From the NCBI RefSeq assembly GCF_963576545.1, contig NC_083649.1, positions 2,782,906 through 2,846,905 of the forward strand: DNA of 64,000 nt, written 5' to 3'. How positions within the stretch are numbered: the first letter of the stretch is position 1; each line of letters starts with the position of its first letter. The position numbers and the translations under genes were made by a program. Positions 1 through 9,860 of this stretch are shown piece by piece. The notes under the pieces were generated by a model, which saw only the letters and a list, made by a program, of their open reading frames with translations, ran no database searches and was not told the origin of the DNA. The stretch comes from Limanda limanda. Its lineage: Eukaryota; Chordata; Actinopteri; Pleuronectiformes; Pleuronectidae.

Positions 1-138
1 GCTGGGTTGTTTCAAGAGGGCCGGTCTTCTTCAAGGAGGAAAATAACTCCTCTTCCTCAGATGATTGGGAGTCTTCAATGACGTGATTCTCAGCCAATTT
101 AGCCACACGAGATTGAGCAATAACAGGTCTGCGGGTCA
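1..138 (-). pseudogene. Short open frame inside the left-edge transposon, possible transposase fragment
   Basis: Reading the - strand from about 138 down to base 1, one frame stays open for roughly 43 codons and runs off the window edge. It is acidic in the middle (a run of Glu after Ser-Ser) and preceded by a pyrimidine-AG sequence that could be a 3' splice site (CCGCTGACCCGCAG on the - strand). It lies inside the hAT-like element, so a transposase exon is the natural guess. No diagnostic domain is visible, and a chance open frame is possible. Confidence 0.25.
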
Positions 139-415
139 GCGGAGGCGGGGGGATGGCGCAGGCCACACGCAGCTCTGGCTTTGCTCTCCTCCTTTTTCGG
201 AACCCTCCTGTGCGGTTGTGTGCCAAAATTAAATCGGAGTAACGAGGCTATTTTTAAAATGTAAGGAGTAGAAAGTACAGATATTTGTGTGAAAATGTAA
301 GAAGTAGAAGTAAAAGGTCGTCTGAAAAATAAATACTCCAGTAAAGTATAGATACCCAAAATTTCTACTTAAGTAAGGTAACAAAGTATTTGTACTTCGT
401 TACTTGACACCTCTG
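1..415. mobile_element. Right end of a hAT-like DNA transposon
   Basis: The sequence ends at 415 with a TIR-like terminus; on the opposite strand it reads CAGAGGTGTCAAGTAACG. The preceding 150 bp has the repetitive AAGTA, AGTAC and GTAAG character of fish hAT termini. It interrupts a LINE: base 416 onward aligns with 6807 onward, where the LINE runs through without a break. A hAT element should leave an 8-bp duplication, so CCAACCCT (416-423) is predicted just outside its other end, which lies beyond the window. The family call is from recall of fish hAT ends, not from a search. Confidence 0.55.
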
Positions 416-480
416 CCAACCCTACAACACGAGTAATGACGAATAACAACTTATTAAACCCGTTAACGCTAGAGAGGTCA

Positions 481-1146
481 ACTCGTCAGGGCTGTCCTCT
501 CTCCCCACTATTGTTCATTTAGGCCATTGAGCCTTTAGCCATGTCCATTAGAGCTGAAGCCAATTTATCAGGAATAACAATCGGTGATCATGAACATAGG
601 ATATCGTTATATGCAGATGATGTGATTCTCTTTCTGTCAAACTTATCAAACAGTGTCCAGACATTATTAGATCTAATTGATAGATTCGGTCAGTTCTCTG
701 GATACAGTATCAATAATGCCAAATCTTCTATACTTTTCCTGAATAAAGATGAAAGAACTAATCCAGTTAAAACAACACCTTTTTCTAATGCGAGGGAAGG
801 CTTTACCTATCTTGGAATTAAGATTACCCCCCAAATAAATACAGTTGTTCAAGCAAACTATGACCCGTTGATGAGAGAGGTACAAGATTAACTTGAAAAA
901 TGGACAACAATGCCAATATCATTGATTGGCCGGATCAACATAATTAAGATGACTATCTTGCCGAAATTCTTATATTTGTTTCAATCACTTCCAATGCCAC
1001 TGCCAAAATCCTTTTTTAAAGAAATTAATAATGCATTCTGTAGGTTTATCTTGAACAACCGAAAACCTAGATTAAGACTCAGATTACTGTATTTCCCATA
1101 TGATAGGGGTGGATTACAGATGCCCAGTTTACAGTGGTATTACTGA
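481..1146 (+). pseudogene. LINE ORF2 reverse-transcriptase fragment (copy A)
   Basis: This is the RT palm and thumb portion of a LINE ORF2. The motif TRQGCPLSPLLF is followed by an in-frame TAG at 520-522 (also present in copy B, so older than the duplication). Next comes the YADD catalytic box, then the IKMTILPKFLYLFQSLP segment typical of the region after the RT core in L1-type elements. A TAA at 889-891 replaces a leucine TTA codon kept in copy B. After the PSLQWYY segment the 119-bp deletion causes termination. It cannot make active enzyme. Confidence 0.85.
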
Positions 1147-1348
1147 TTTTAAAACTTTAAAGAAAAAAACTACAAATCCCTTCCTTAAAAACTCTATTGA
1201 TATATGGTTCAAAGCTCATAGACATGTTGGTGATACACATCCCATCTCTCAATTTTCACCTATTTGGAGTCATGCGCAGTTCACTCCTGGCCGGGAAGAT
1301 GGTGGTTTTCAGGTTTGGGCCGACAGGGGGGTGCAAAAAATTTGAGAC

Positions 1349-2185
1349 TTGTATGTTCAGGGCACTTTACTAACATTTAACAACCTCTGTTTGAAATATT
1401 CAAGTCCAAAAAAACACTTTTTTAAATACTTACAATTGAAGCACTTAATTTCATCAAAGTGTCATCAGAACACACAAGAACCGCCGCTGTCCTGCCTTGA
1501 GGATATTGTGTTCAAACACATGAATGGGAAACGCCAAATCTCTATATTATATACAGTACTTGTCTCACATGATGAGGAATCTAGTCATAACAAACGGAGG
1601 GCATGGAGTTTAGATATTAAGGAAGATATTGAAGAAGCTGAGTGGGCGACAGCTTGTATAAAAGCTCAAACACAAACCATTAATACTCGCATGAAACTTC
1701 TACAACACAAGTGGTTAATGAGGACATACATAACCCCTGAGAAACTTAATAAATGGTCCCCTGGCACTCCAGATACTTATGTGAAATGATCGACTGAGAA
1801 AGGTACTTTGATCCATTGTGTATGGGAATGTCCTAAACTGGTAGCTTTTTGGAAAATGGTTGTTCAAACTCTAGGTAAAATCACAGGTATTCAGATACCC
1901 TGCATAGCAAAACTTTGTATTTAAGGGATATACCCAGATTGCTTTTCTGTCAACTCTAAGTGTAAGACTCTGATCAACTTTGGCCTCCTGCAGGCCAGGA
2001 GGATGGTTGCTTTATCTTGGAGAGAGACTGAAGTATCGTCTACACAATCTTGCATTAGAGAGATGGCAATGTATGTTACATTAGAAAAGCTAAACTATGT
2101 AATCATGGGTAAAGCACAGGAATTTGAAGAGGTGTGGGCACTCTTAATGGACTCTCAGGCAACGGTAGATTATATCTATCTGTAG
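1349..2185 (+). pseudogene. LINE ORF2 C-terminal fragment (copy A)
   Basis: This is the decayed counterpart of the intact stretch at 8429-9583. Copy A has TGA at 1343-1345 in place of Gly (GGA in B), a TGA at 1787-1789 inside the Cys-rich motif where copy B has TGT (Cys), and a TAA at 1921-1923 where B has TTA. It also keeps 24 extra bases near 2089-2112 that copy B lacks. The product would be the C-terminal region of an L1/Tx1-like ORF2, which is not functional here. Confidence 0.8.
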
Positions 2186-2400
2186 GGATATCGAGTGTGA
2201 CATTTTTATTTTATTTATTATTGTTATTATTTTACGTAGGTATGTATGTTTGTGTGCGTGTTTATCTTTTTTAATTTATATATATTTTTTTGTATGTATG
2301 TGTATGCAGTGAAGTTCGCCTGCATTTCGTTGTGCAACTTGGGTGGTATGTGTCAATGTGTTTTGTAGCTTCTTTTTGGAAATTAATAAAAAAACATTGT

Positions 2401-3802
2401 TCACAAAAAACACAAACAAACAACAAAAAAAACAACAAAAAAACAATAACAAAAAAGGTCTAAACACCATGGAACCAAGCAGTAGCCTGTGACACGAAAC
2501 AGCACACACAGCCCGACCGTGTAGTTTTTGGTGATGCCACCGTCACTGGTGGTTACACAGGTGTATCTGCCTTCGTCTTTAAAGGAGACCGCGCTGATGT
2601 TCAGGGCGCCGTTCTCCTCGATCCGCCACTTCTCACCTGAGAAAACACCACAAGGAAGCTGAGAACTAAAGAAACGTGGACACGCCTCCTCGTTAAGAGG
2701 GGATTAGAGAAGTTGTTCTTAATAAAAACTGCTTCTTTAATCAGCAGCGTCCGGATCATCTCCACACGCCATCAAACCCAGTGAGCGCTCATTACAATTC
2801 AATTTGACTTAACTGCATTTAAACTCTTCCACTGCTGATTTTATGTGTTTGATCAGATTCAACAAACAAAAATCATTTCACAAACAGAGTTTTACTGAAA
2901 CGATGAAAACACGAGTTCACTGACGGTTAAAGATGACGATGAAGACGAGGGAAACAATTCATCAAGTGATTTGATGAAGATGAGACTGAATGTTCACATT
3001 AGATAACATTCAAATTTCATATCAAAATTTTACAAGTAGTCAATGTTTGCTTTGTTAAATTAAACAAAGCATCATGTGACGAATATATTATATTTATTAC
3101 ATCGACTTTATTATTATGATCAAAGAAGCATTTGGGAATTAATATGGTGAGAATAACTGTTTGACTTCTGTTACGTTTGATGTTAAAAATCTTGTTGTCT
3201 GGTTGTTTTTGAACATTATGGAAAAGGAGAAATTGAATCATGCAGATCTATAAATGTAAAAAAAACACAAACAAAGTAAAAGTTTATTTTAAAAACAGAT
3301 TTTAGATCTTAACTTAAAGTAGTTGATTCACCAGATTGATTCAAAGTGCATGAGTTGTTTTTCTGAGCATCTTGAAGTCACATGATGGTGAATTATTGTC
3401 ATGTTGATAATAATAAGATAATAAGTATTTATCTCCTTCACATGTTTGTTTTCCCGTATGAAAGCCAACTGTGAGGTGTTAAATCAACTCAACGTGTTTC
3501 CTCCTCTCACCTGCTTCCCCCCCCAGCTCGGCTCCTTGAGGGCTGAACCACTTTACGTCGGCGTGGCCTCGGGTCACGTTGCACTCGATCAGCACGTTGG
3601 GACCCTCCTTCATCACGATGACCCTGGTGAAGGGGTCAGCGACCCTTGCAGGGGAACAGACGTCCTCGTCCTCTGAGCCGCTCAGAGCTGCCGGTGCTGC
3701 CCGGCCACAGAGCAGCAGCAGCAGGACGGAGAGAAGCAGGCGTGAAGACATGTCGCAGGGAGAAGCTCCGGCAGCAGCTCTTCACATCCAGAGGAGACGA
3801 AC
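2401..3802 (-). pseudogene. mfap3: mfap3-like Ig-domain gene, two-exon fragment fused to LINE tail (copy A)
   Basis: MFAP3-family proteins are small type I membrane proteins with one extracellular Ig domain. Exon 1 (3802-3511) has an acceptor TTTCCTGTTGTGCAG, starts at the ATG at 3749-3751, and ends at a GTGAGA donor. It encodes a Leu-rich signal peptide (about residues 1-21) and the first half of an Ig domain (Cys57, Trp68). Exon 2 begins at 2636 after TTTTCTCAG, phase 1, and encodes the EKWRI segment and the DEGRYTC motif with Cys107. N-glycosylation sequons lie at residues 58, 93 and 118. The family then expects a short linker, a transmembrane helix and a conserved cytoplasmic tail. Instead the frame enters the antisense LINE tail and stops at TGA 2403-2401, giving a predicted 158 residues. 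MFAP3L is an alternative name, but the galnt10 neighbour favours mfap3. It is probably a pseudogene unless the truncated form is used. Confidence 0.7.
2637..3510 (-). other. Intron between mfap3-like coding exons (copy A)
   Basis: This is an 874-bp, AT-rich intron bounded by GT (3510-3509) and AG (2638-2637) on the - strand. The equivalent intron in copy B is 867 bp and nearly identical. No repeat or RNA gene is recognised inside it. Confidence 0.65.
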
Positions 3803-4426
3803 CTGCACAACAGGAAACGTCAAGAGCTGATGTGCAAACTTAGGTTATTTATTTAAAATCTCGGGGTGTCACTGGTCAAATTTGTCTGTGTAGTGATAAT
3901 TAAAAAATACCATAATATCATTAACTCATGTGACATGATGATAACGTGTAATGTTGCATTCCTAAATGGAGAATGCTCTTTTGATGACATAGGTCAGATT
4001 GTCAGATAGGTCAGATTGTCCTTGTTATCAGAGGAATGCTCCTTTGATGAAATGGAAGATAAGTCTAAGAACAAAGTACAAGTGTGAATTAAATCAGCAT
4101 TTACCATCTCAAATTACACCACTGCAGAGTTGTTTACTTAACTACAAAATGCTTTTCCCACTGAAAGTGCGGAGTGAATGCTGAGCTGCTGAATCAAGCT
4201 GAACATGTGTGACGGTGGAACGTGATGATGTCACCAGTTCCTTGCGTGATGTCGCCAAACTAGAAAACATAGACGCTTGTAATAAATCCAAACAGATGTC
4301 CATCTACAGTCTATGGTTCAAGCACGAAGCGAGCGGAAGTGAATATTGTAGCATGTCGTTTTTATTTGAAAAATAAATATGTAATAGTAGCAGCAAGTTT
4401 AACTAGGACTGTAAAGCAGCACTAAC
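3803..4426. other. Copy A flank upstream of mfap3-like exon, degenerate repeat mosaic
   Basis: No gene is seen. An 80-bp stretch repeats AGAATGCTC/GGAATGCTC and GGTCAGATTGTC motifs (about 3965-4045). It is shared with copy B at 11733-11820. The segment near 4295-4420 contains the ATCTACAGTCTATGG sequence found in many fish dispersed repeats. Compared with copy B, copy A lacks most of 11343-11733, including the possible 5' untranslated exon. Confidence 0.4.
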
Positions 4427-4739
4427 GGGCCCGAGCACGTGCGTTTTGCGCACTGCAGCAAGGATAAACGCTTCACTTCCTGCGTCCGTCACGTGATGTT
4501 GGTCCTTGCTGCTAATTGCTCATTACGGTCCACGCTATCAATTGCATACCACACTGTGAAAATGTTACATAAATTGAACTGATCAGTATTTTCATACTGA
4601 TCAGTAGGTGGCGCTGTGACCCTGAAGGCTTGGACTCTGATCATGAGACAGAAGTTTGGTGCTGATAGGACAATGCACAGTGGAGTTATGACAACATCGT
4701 CTCCTTTGGCGAAGGATGAACCTTCGCTGCACATCAATG
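4427..4739 (+). mobile_element. Left arm of a GGGYCCGAGCAC TIR repeat (copy A)
   Basis: It begins GGGCCCGAGCAC at 4427. The right arm preserved in copy B ends in GTGCTCGGACCC (13318-13329), the inverse complement with one mismatch. Copy A keeps the left 250 bp that copy B has lost, then breaks at the GA array. The two copies together outline one element of roughly 0.95 kb. No coding capacity is seen. Confidence 0.5.
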
Positions 4740-4903
4740 GAGGGAGAGAGAGAGAGGGAGAGAGAGAGAGAGAGAGGGAGAGAGAGAGAGGGAGAGAGAG
4801 GGAGAGAGAGGGAGAGGGAGAGAGAGGGAGAGAGATGGAGAGAGGGAGAGAGAGAGAGGGAGAGAGGGAGAGAGAGGGAGAGAGATGGAGAGAGGGAGAG
4901 AGA

Positions 4904-4950
<47 letters not shown>
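4740..4950 (+). repeat. GA-rich microsatellite (GAGAGG/GA)n
   Basis: About 210 bp of almost pure purine made of GGGAGAGA units ends in a 30-bp perfect (GA)n run. It sits exactly where homology to copy B stops. Copy B has only a short (GA)n at 12719-12746 in the same repeat element. Confidence 0.95.
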
Positions 4951-4951
<1 letters not shown>

Positions 4952-5439
4952 CTTCAGACCAGACTGAATCTACTGGGTGATCTTCCATGATATTCCATCT
5001 ATATTTGGTGTTGAGGCTTTCTCCGGTGCCTGAAGAGAATCAGTGTTATTTTGTTGGCTTTTAGCTTTGATTTGCTGCCCAGAGGAGGATTCATATGTGA
5101 ACTGTGTGAGTTTTTATCTTCACTGCTCAAAATGTGTGTGAACATTGTGTAGAAGCTGGAATGACAAGCAAGAACTTGTGGTTTGTTGCTCAAAACAATC
5201 AATAGAAACAGAGAAAAGCACAATCAAGTTAAATGAGACTTATTCTGCTCATTTTAGGTTCATCATTTTAATTTGTGTTATTACTTGAAAAGGTTAACAT
5301 CAGTGTAAAAGTATACGTCACAAACAAACATCTTTTAGGAAACTCAGACTTTTTAACTTTGTAGAACATTTACATTCAAAAAAGTTTCAAGAATTTATCA
5401 TCAAATGAACAACAATCACATTAAGCAGGGCTGACAATG
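4951..5439. other. Unassigned spacer between the duplicated copies
   Basis: AT-rich sequence with no recognised exon, repeat or RNA gene. It separates the GA array at the end of copy A from the LINE that precedes copy B. Confidence 0.5.
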
Positions 5440-6914
5440 AACTGCTTGGGACCCAGGATTTATATATATATACCGATGAGAAAAATATAAAAGAAAATGT
5501 TTCTGTATTAGGAATAATACAGAAAAATTAATCCCATTAAAAGGTCTAAACACATCACAAGAACTGGTATCCAAAATTAAGAATTGTTGGTATGACTGTA
5601 TAGTCATTAGTGATCACTCCCCCATTTCCATGTCTGTTCAATTGGAGAAACTTCAACAATCTCCCCTTAATTGGCGTCTACAAGTGAGGTGGCTTAAAAA
5701 TCCTGAATTTGTTAAATATTTAGAAGATAAGATTGACGTCTACTTTCAGACTAACACTAACCAAACAAACACATGCATAAGATGGGAAGCCTTCAAGGCG
5801 TATATTAGAGGACAAATAATTAGTTTTACTAGTATTAAAAACAAGAAACAAAAAGCAGACCTTAATGAATTAGAGAAGCAAATAAAATCTTTGGAAATAG
5901 ATATAAATAATAAAGATGATCCTGAAAAACAATAATGGTTACTAATTTTAAGAATGGAATACAATAAATTAACATCTGATAAAGCAGCAAAAAGCTTACT
6001 CTGGTTGAACCAAGCCTTTTATGACCAGGGGGAAAAGGCCGGCAAACTGTTAGCTTGGAGAATTAAAAAAATACAATCTGAAAGAGCCATTAATGGCATT
6101 AATGGTCAATCAGGGGAAATATCAAACGATCCTCAAGTTATTAATAAAACATTTAAGGAATTTTATCAATCATTGTACAGGTCAGAATACTCCCCCACGC
6201 CCGCTTATAGAGATACTTTCCTTAATCAGCTCCAGTTTAAAACGCTCACAGAAGAGGTTAAAGAGGACCTGGATAAGGACATAACAATGGAAGAGCTATT
6301 GCAGGCCACTAAAAGTATTAACTCAGGCAAAGCTCCAGGGCCTGATTGCCTACCAATAGAGTTCTATAAAACCTTCCAGAAGCAGTTGTTGACCCCACTT
6401 TTGGATATGTTTAACGAGTCATTTAATAATGGTATATTACCACCAACTTTAAGACGCGCTACAATAATCCTTATTTGATTGTTCCTCATACAGACCTATT
6501 AGTCTTATGGGAGTAGACATGAAAATATTGTGTAAAGTTCTGGCTAAAAGGCTAGATCCACATATCCCTTTTTTGGTGCACAGTGATCAGAATGGGTTCG
6601 TACAGACTCGTCAGGGATTTCATAACATAAGAAGGGTTCTCAACATAATCCACTCTAAAAATAATACCTGGGATACAGCGCTGTTATCTCTAGATGCTAG
6701 ACAAGCGTTTGATAGAATTGAGTGGCATTATTTGTTCAATTTATTACCAAGATATGGACTTGGGGGAAAGTTTTTTGAAATGGATAGAATTATTATATAT
6801 ATTAACCCAACCCTACAGCACGAGTAATGACGATTAACAACTTATTAAACCCGTTAACGCTAGAGAGGTCAACTCGTCAGGGCTGTCCTCTCTCCCCACT
6901 TTTGTTCATTTAGG
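5440..6914 (+). mobile_element. L1/Tx1-like LINE, 5' part of the copy-B element
   Basis: The left border is approximate. The + strand encodes the end of the apurinic/apyrimidinic endonuclease domain (IVISDHSPIS near 5598-5627), the linker, and the N-terminal RT region. From 6807 the sequence matches copy A from 416. At 6914 the LINE is interrupted by a hAT-like insertion and resumes at 7830. The 5' end of ORF2 and any ORF1 are missing, as in a 5'-truncated insertion. Confidence 0.8.
5500..6827 (+). pseudogene. LINE ORF2 endonuclease C-terminus and RT N-terminus
   Basis: Segments 5630-5935, 5954-6478 and 6507-6827 are successive pieces of one ORF2 broken by TAA (5933-5935), TGA (6476-6478) and a frameshift. 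Recognisable parts are the SDHSPIS endonuclease terminus, the Lys-rich linker, the SGKAPGPDCLPIEFYK RT motif near 6325-6372, and ALLSLDARQAFDRIEWHYLF (6681-6740), which is the first RT aspartate motif. The order matches L1-type ORF2. It is the upstream continuation of the RT fragment resuming at 7830 and is non-functional. Confidence 0.85.
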
Positions 6915-7829
6915 GCCTAAAAAGAGCAGGGGTGTCCAAACTACGGCCCGCGGGCCAACTGCGGCCCGCCATCCATTTTTAATTGGCCCGCATCAATGTC
7001 TAAAAATATAATGTATAAAAAAAAATAAAAAAAAAATATATATATATTTTTTTTAAACTCAAAATTTAGTAGCTCTCAAATGGCTTAACTTACTTAAAGC
7101 ACTTTGTTTTGCTTTATGGGGCCACGCTTCGTCGACAGGGGAGAGGCCGGTGCATGCTTCTGCGTTTTCAGAGACACGCTTCTTTCGTGCTTGCGTGCGT
7201 TCACCAATTTTTGTAACTATACGACAAAGCTACGCAAGCCTCACGCAGCCCGCAAGGCTGTGATTGGTCCGCTAACTACATCCTTTCCAGATTCATATTT
7301 CCGGTTTCATGCCCCATAATACTGGCAGAAACCAAGGAAGATTTAGAAGAACTGATATGGACCAAATAGAAGAGCACTTGGCAGAAGAGATCTGAAAGTA
7401 TGACCACTTGTATAACCCGTCACTGACTAAATACAAGGACACGCAGATGACCTGCAATTCCTGGAAGGAGATCTCGGCTGACGTCAGTTTGCAGGTCGAC
7501 AAGTGTACGAAGCTGTGTAGAAAGATCAGGGACAATTTGTCCTTCAGAAAAAGTAATAAACAGTCAAAAAAGACTGCCACACACAAAGAAGGTGTCTCTC
7601 AGGTTGTCTTCGACAAAAAACGTTACTCCACATAGTGGTCTGGCGGTGAATTGCTTTGCTGACTAGCTAGCTGTCCCTCAGAATGCCACAACGCAACACC
7701 CCCCCACCCTGAGCGACGCGACTGTCAACAGTCTACTCCAGGGCAGGGGGGCGTGGCGGCGTGAGTGGCCCAGTCCTTGGTATTTTTTTCTGTATGTGGC
7801 CCTCCGGACAAAAAGTTTGGACACCCCTG
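6915..7829 (+). mobile_element. hAT-like non-autonomous element with MADF coding remnant
   Basis: It is absent from copy A, so it inserted after the duplication or was lost there. The 16-bp terminal inverted repeats CAGGGGTGTCCAAACT (6927-6942) and its complement at 7814-7829 are perfect. The flanking LINE base run ATTTAGG occurs on both sides (6908-6914 and 7830-7836). Twelve extra bases (6915-6926) lie between the left copy and the TIR, so the target duplication is not clean. GC-rich subterminal GGCCCGCGGGCC and GGCCCTCCGGAC stretches resemble fish and mammal hAT ends. No transposase is encoded. Confidence 0.75.
7357..7635 (+). pseudogene. MADF-domain-like coding remnant inside hAT-like element
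   Basis: From the ATG at 7357 the frame reads MDQIEEHLAEEI, hits TGA at 7393-7395, then continues open to 7635 for about 80 codons. The part after the stop has the layout of a MADF (trihelix-like) DNA-binding domain: LYNPSLTKYKDTQ, then a conserved Trp in SWKEIS, then CTKLCRKIRDNL followed by Lys-rich sequence. MADF proteins are found both as host regulators and with DNA transposons. The TGA and the lack of any transposase argue for a dead captured exon. I recognise the domain by pattern only. Confidence 0.5.
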
Positions 7830-9860
7830 ATTTAGGCCATTGAGCCTTTAGCCATGTCCATTAGAGCTGAAGCCAATTTATCAGGAATAACAATCGGTGA
7901 TCATGAACATAGGATATCGTTATATGCAGATGATGTGATTCTCTTTCTGTCAAACTTATCAGTGTCCAGACATTATTAGATCTAATTAATAGATTCGGTC
8001 AGTTCTCTGGATACAGTATCAATAATGCCAAATCTTCTATACTTTTCCTGAATAAAGATGAAAGAACTAATCCAGTTAAAACAACACCTTTTTCTAATGC
8101 ATGGGAAGGCTTTACCTATCTTGGAATTAAGATTACCCCCCAAATAAATACAGTTGTTCAAGCAAACTATGACCCGTTGATGAGAGAGGTACAAGATTTA
8201 CTTGAAAAATGGACAACAATGCCAATATCATTGATTGGCCAGATCAACATAATTAAGATGACTATCTTGCCGAAATTCTTATATTTGTTTCAATCACTTC
8301 CAATGCCACTGCCAAAATCCTTTTTTAAAGAAATTAATAATGCATTCTGTAGGTTTATCTTGAACAACCGAAAACCTAGATTAAGACTCAGATTACTGTA
8401 TTTGCCATATGATAGGGGTTGATTACAGATGCCCAGTTTACAGTGGTATTACTGGGCTGCTCAACTGCGCAGTGTTATGTTTTATTTTGTCACACATTCC
8501 CCTCCAGCATGGGTTTATATTGAGCAAGCATCAATATCTAAGCTGCCACTAAGCCTATTTTTATATCCAGACGATTTTAAAACTTTAAAGAAAAAAACTA
8601 CAAATCCCTTCCTTAAAAACTCCATTGATATATGGTTCAAAGCTCATAGACATGTTGGTGATACACCTCCCATCTCTCAATTTTCACCTATTTGGAGTCA
8701 TGCGCAGTTCACTCCTGGCCGGGCAGATGGTGGTTTTCAGGTTTGGGCCGACAGGGGGGTGCAAAAAATTGGAGACTTATATGTTCAGGGCACTTTACTA
8801 ACATTTAACGACCTCGGTTTGAAATATTCAAGTCCAAAAAAACACTTTTTTAAATACTTACAATTGAAGCACTTCATTTCATCAAAGTGTCATCAGAACA
8901 CACAAGAACCGCCGCTGTCCTGCCTTGAGGATATTGTGTTCAAACACATGAATGGGAAACGCCAAATCTCTATATTATATACAGTACTTGTCTCACATGA
9001 TGAGGAATCTAGTCATAACAAAAGGAGGGCATGGAGTTTAGATATTAAGGAAGATATTGAAGAAGCTGAGTGGGCGACAGCTTGTATAAAAGCTCAAACA
9101 CAAACCATTAATACTCGCATGAAACTTCTACAACACAAGTGGTTAATGAGGACATACATAACCCCTGAGAAACTTAATAAATGGTCCCCTGGCACTCCAG
9201 ATACTTGTGTGAAATGTTCGACTGAGAAAGGTACTTTGATCCATTGTGTATGGGAATGTCCTAAACTGGTAGCTTTTTGGAAAATGGTTGTTCAAACTCT
9301 AGGTAAAATCACAGGTATTCAGATACCCTGCATAGCAAAACTTTGTATTTTAGGGATATACCCAGATTGCTTTTCTGTCAACTATAAGTGTAAGACTCTG
9401 ATCAACTTTGGCCTCCTGCAGGCCAGGAGGATGGTTGCTTTATCTTGGAGAGAGACTGAAGTATCGTCTACACAATCTTGCATTAGAGAGATGGCAATGT
9501 ATGTTACATTAGAAAAGGTATTTGAAGAGGTGTGGGCACTCTTAATGGACTCTCAGGCAACGGTAGATTATATCTATCTGTAGGGATATCGAGTGTGACA
9601 TTTTTATTTTATTTTATTTATTATTGTTATTATTTTACGTAGGTATGTATGTTTGTGTGCGTGTTTATCTTTTTTAATTTATATATTTTTTTTTGTATGT
9701 ATGTGTATGCAGTGAAGTTCGCCTGCATTTCATTGTGCAACTTGGGTGGTATGTGTCAATGTGTTTTGTAGCTTCTTATTGGAAATTAATAAAAAAACAT
9801 TGTTCACAAAAAACACAAACAAACAACAAAAAAAACAACAAAAAAACAATAACAAAAAAG
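7830..9860 (+). mobile_element. L1/Tx1-like LINE, 3' part (copy B)
   Basis: Continuation of the LINE after the hAT-like insert. It contains the YADD RT box (about 7920-7950, with a 4-bp deletion just after it relative to copy A), the RT thumb region, the C-terminal domain and an A-rich 3' tail ending near 9860. It directly abuts the mfap3-like exon 2 on the opposite strand, exactly as in copy A, so the junction predates the duplication. Confidence 0.85.
8429..9583 (+). pseudogene. LINE ORF2 C-terminal half, intact 384-codon frame
   Basis: This is the longest intact coding stretch of the LINE. It covers the region after RT in L1/Tx1-like ORF2 and carries a Cys/His motif (CVKCSTEKGTLIHCVWEC, C-x2-C-x9-H-x4-C with an internal Cys) typical of these C-termini, followed by LVAFWKMV. 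A TGA at 8420-8422 (GGA in copy A) separates it from the RT frame at 8177-8422, and a frameshift separates that from the YADD segment. It would only be translated from an internal start, so I treat it as a relic. Confidence 0.85.

Larger units (their letters stand above)
416..2457 (+). mobile_element. L1/Tx1-like LINE, 3' part (copy A)
   Basis: The + strand encodes the second half of a non-LTR retrotransposon ORF2: the RT motif TRQGCPLSPLLF near 481-516, the catalytic box LYADDVILF near 606-632, then the long C-terminal region. An A-rich 3' tail at about 2388-2457 follows the TAG-ended ORF and a short 3' UTR. The copy is dead: TAG at 520-522, TAA at 889-891, a 119-bp deletion near 1144, and further stops. 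The 5' side is interrupted by the hAT-like element at 415. Target-primed retrotransposons usually end in such A-rich tails, so the right border near 2457 is approximate. Confidence 0.85.
416..4739. repeat. Segmental duplication, copy A
   Basis: This block aligns almost base for base, in direct orientation, with 6807-12687. It contains in order the 3' half of an L1/Tx1-like LINE (+), two mfap3-like exons (-) and a mosaic of dispersed repeats. Differences from copy B: a 119-bp deletion in the LINE (copy B 8455-8573), loss of most of copy B 11343-11733, no hAT-like insert, no LTR insert, and 253 bp of a TIR repeat (about 4430-4682) that copy B lacks. Homology ends at the CAATG at 4735-4739, where a GA array starts. 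Confidence 0.9.

Noticed and set aside
2276..2509. Alternative - strand frame starting MCAVSCHRLL
   Set aside because: It is a different frame from the spliced mfap3-like exon and shares only the LINE tail composition.
3479..3751. mfap3-like exon 1 as a stand-alone 90-codon gene
   Set aside because: The last codons (ERRKHVELI) lie beyond a good GTGAGA donor. The spliced reading into 2636 restores the Ig domain with its second cysteine.
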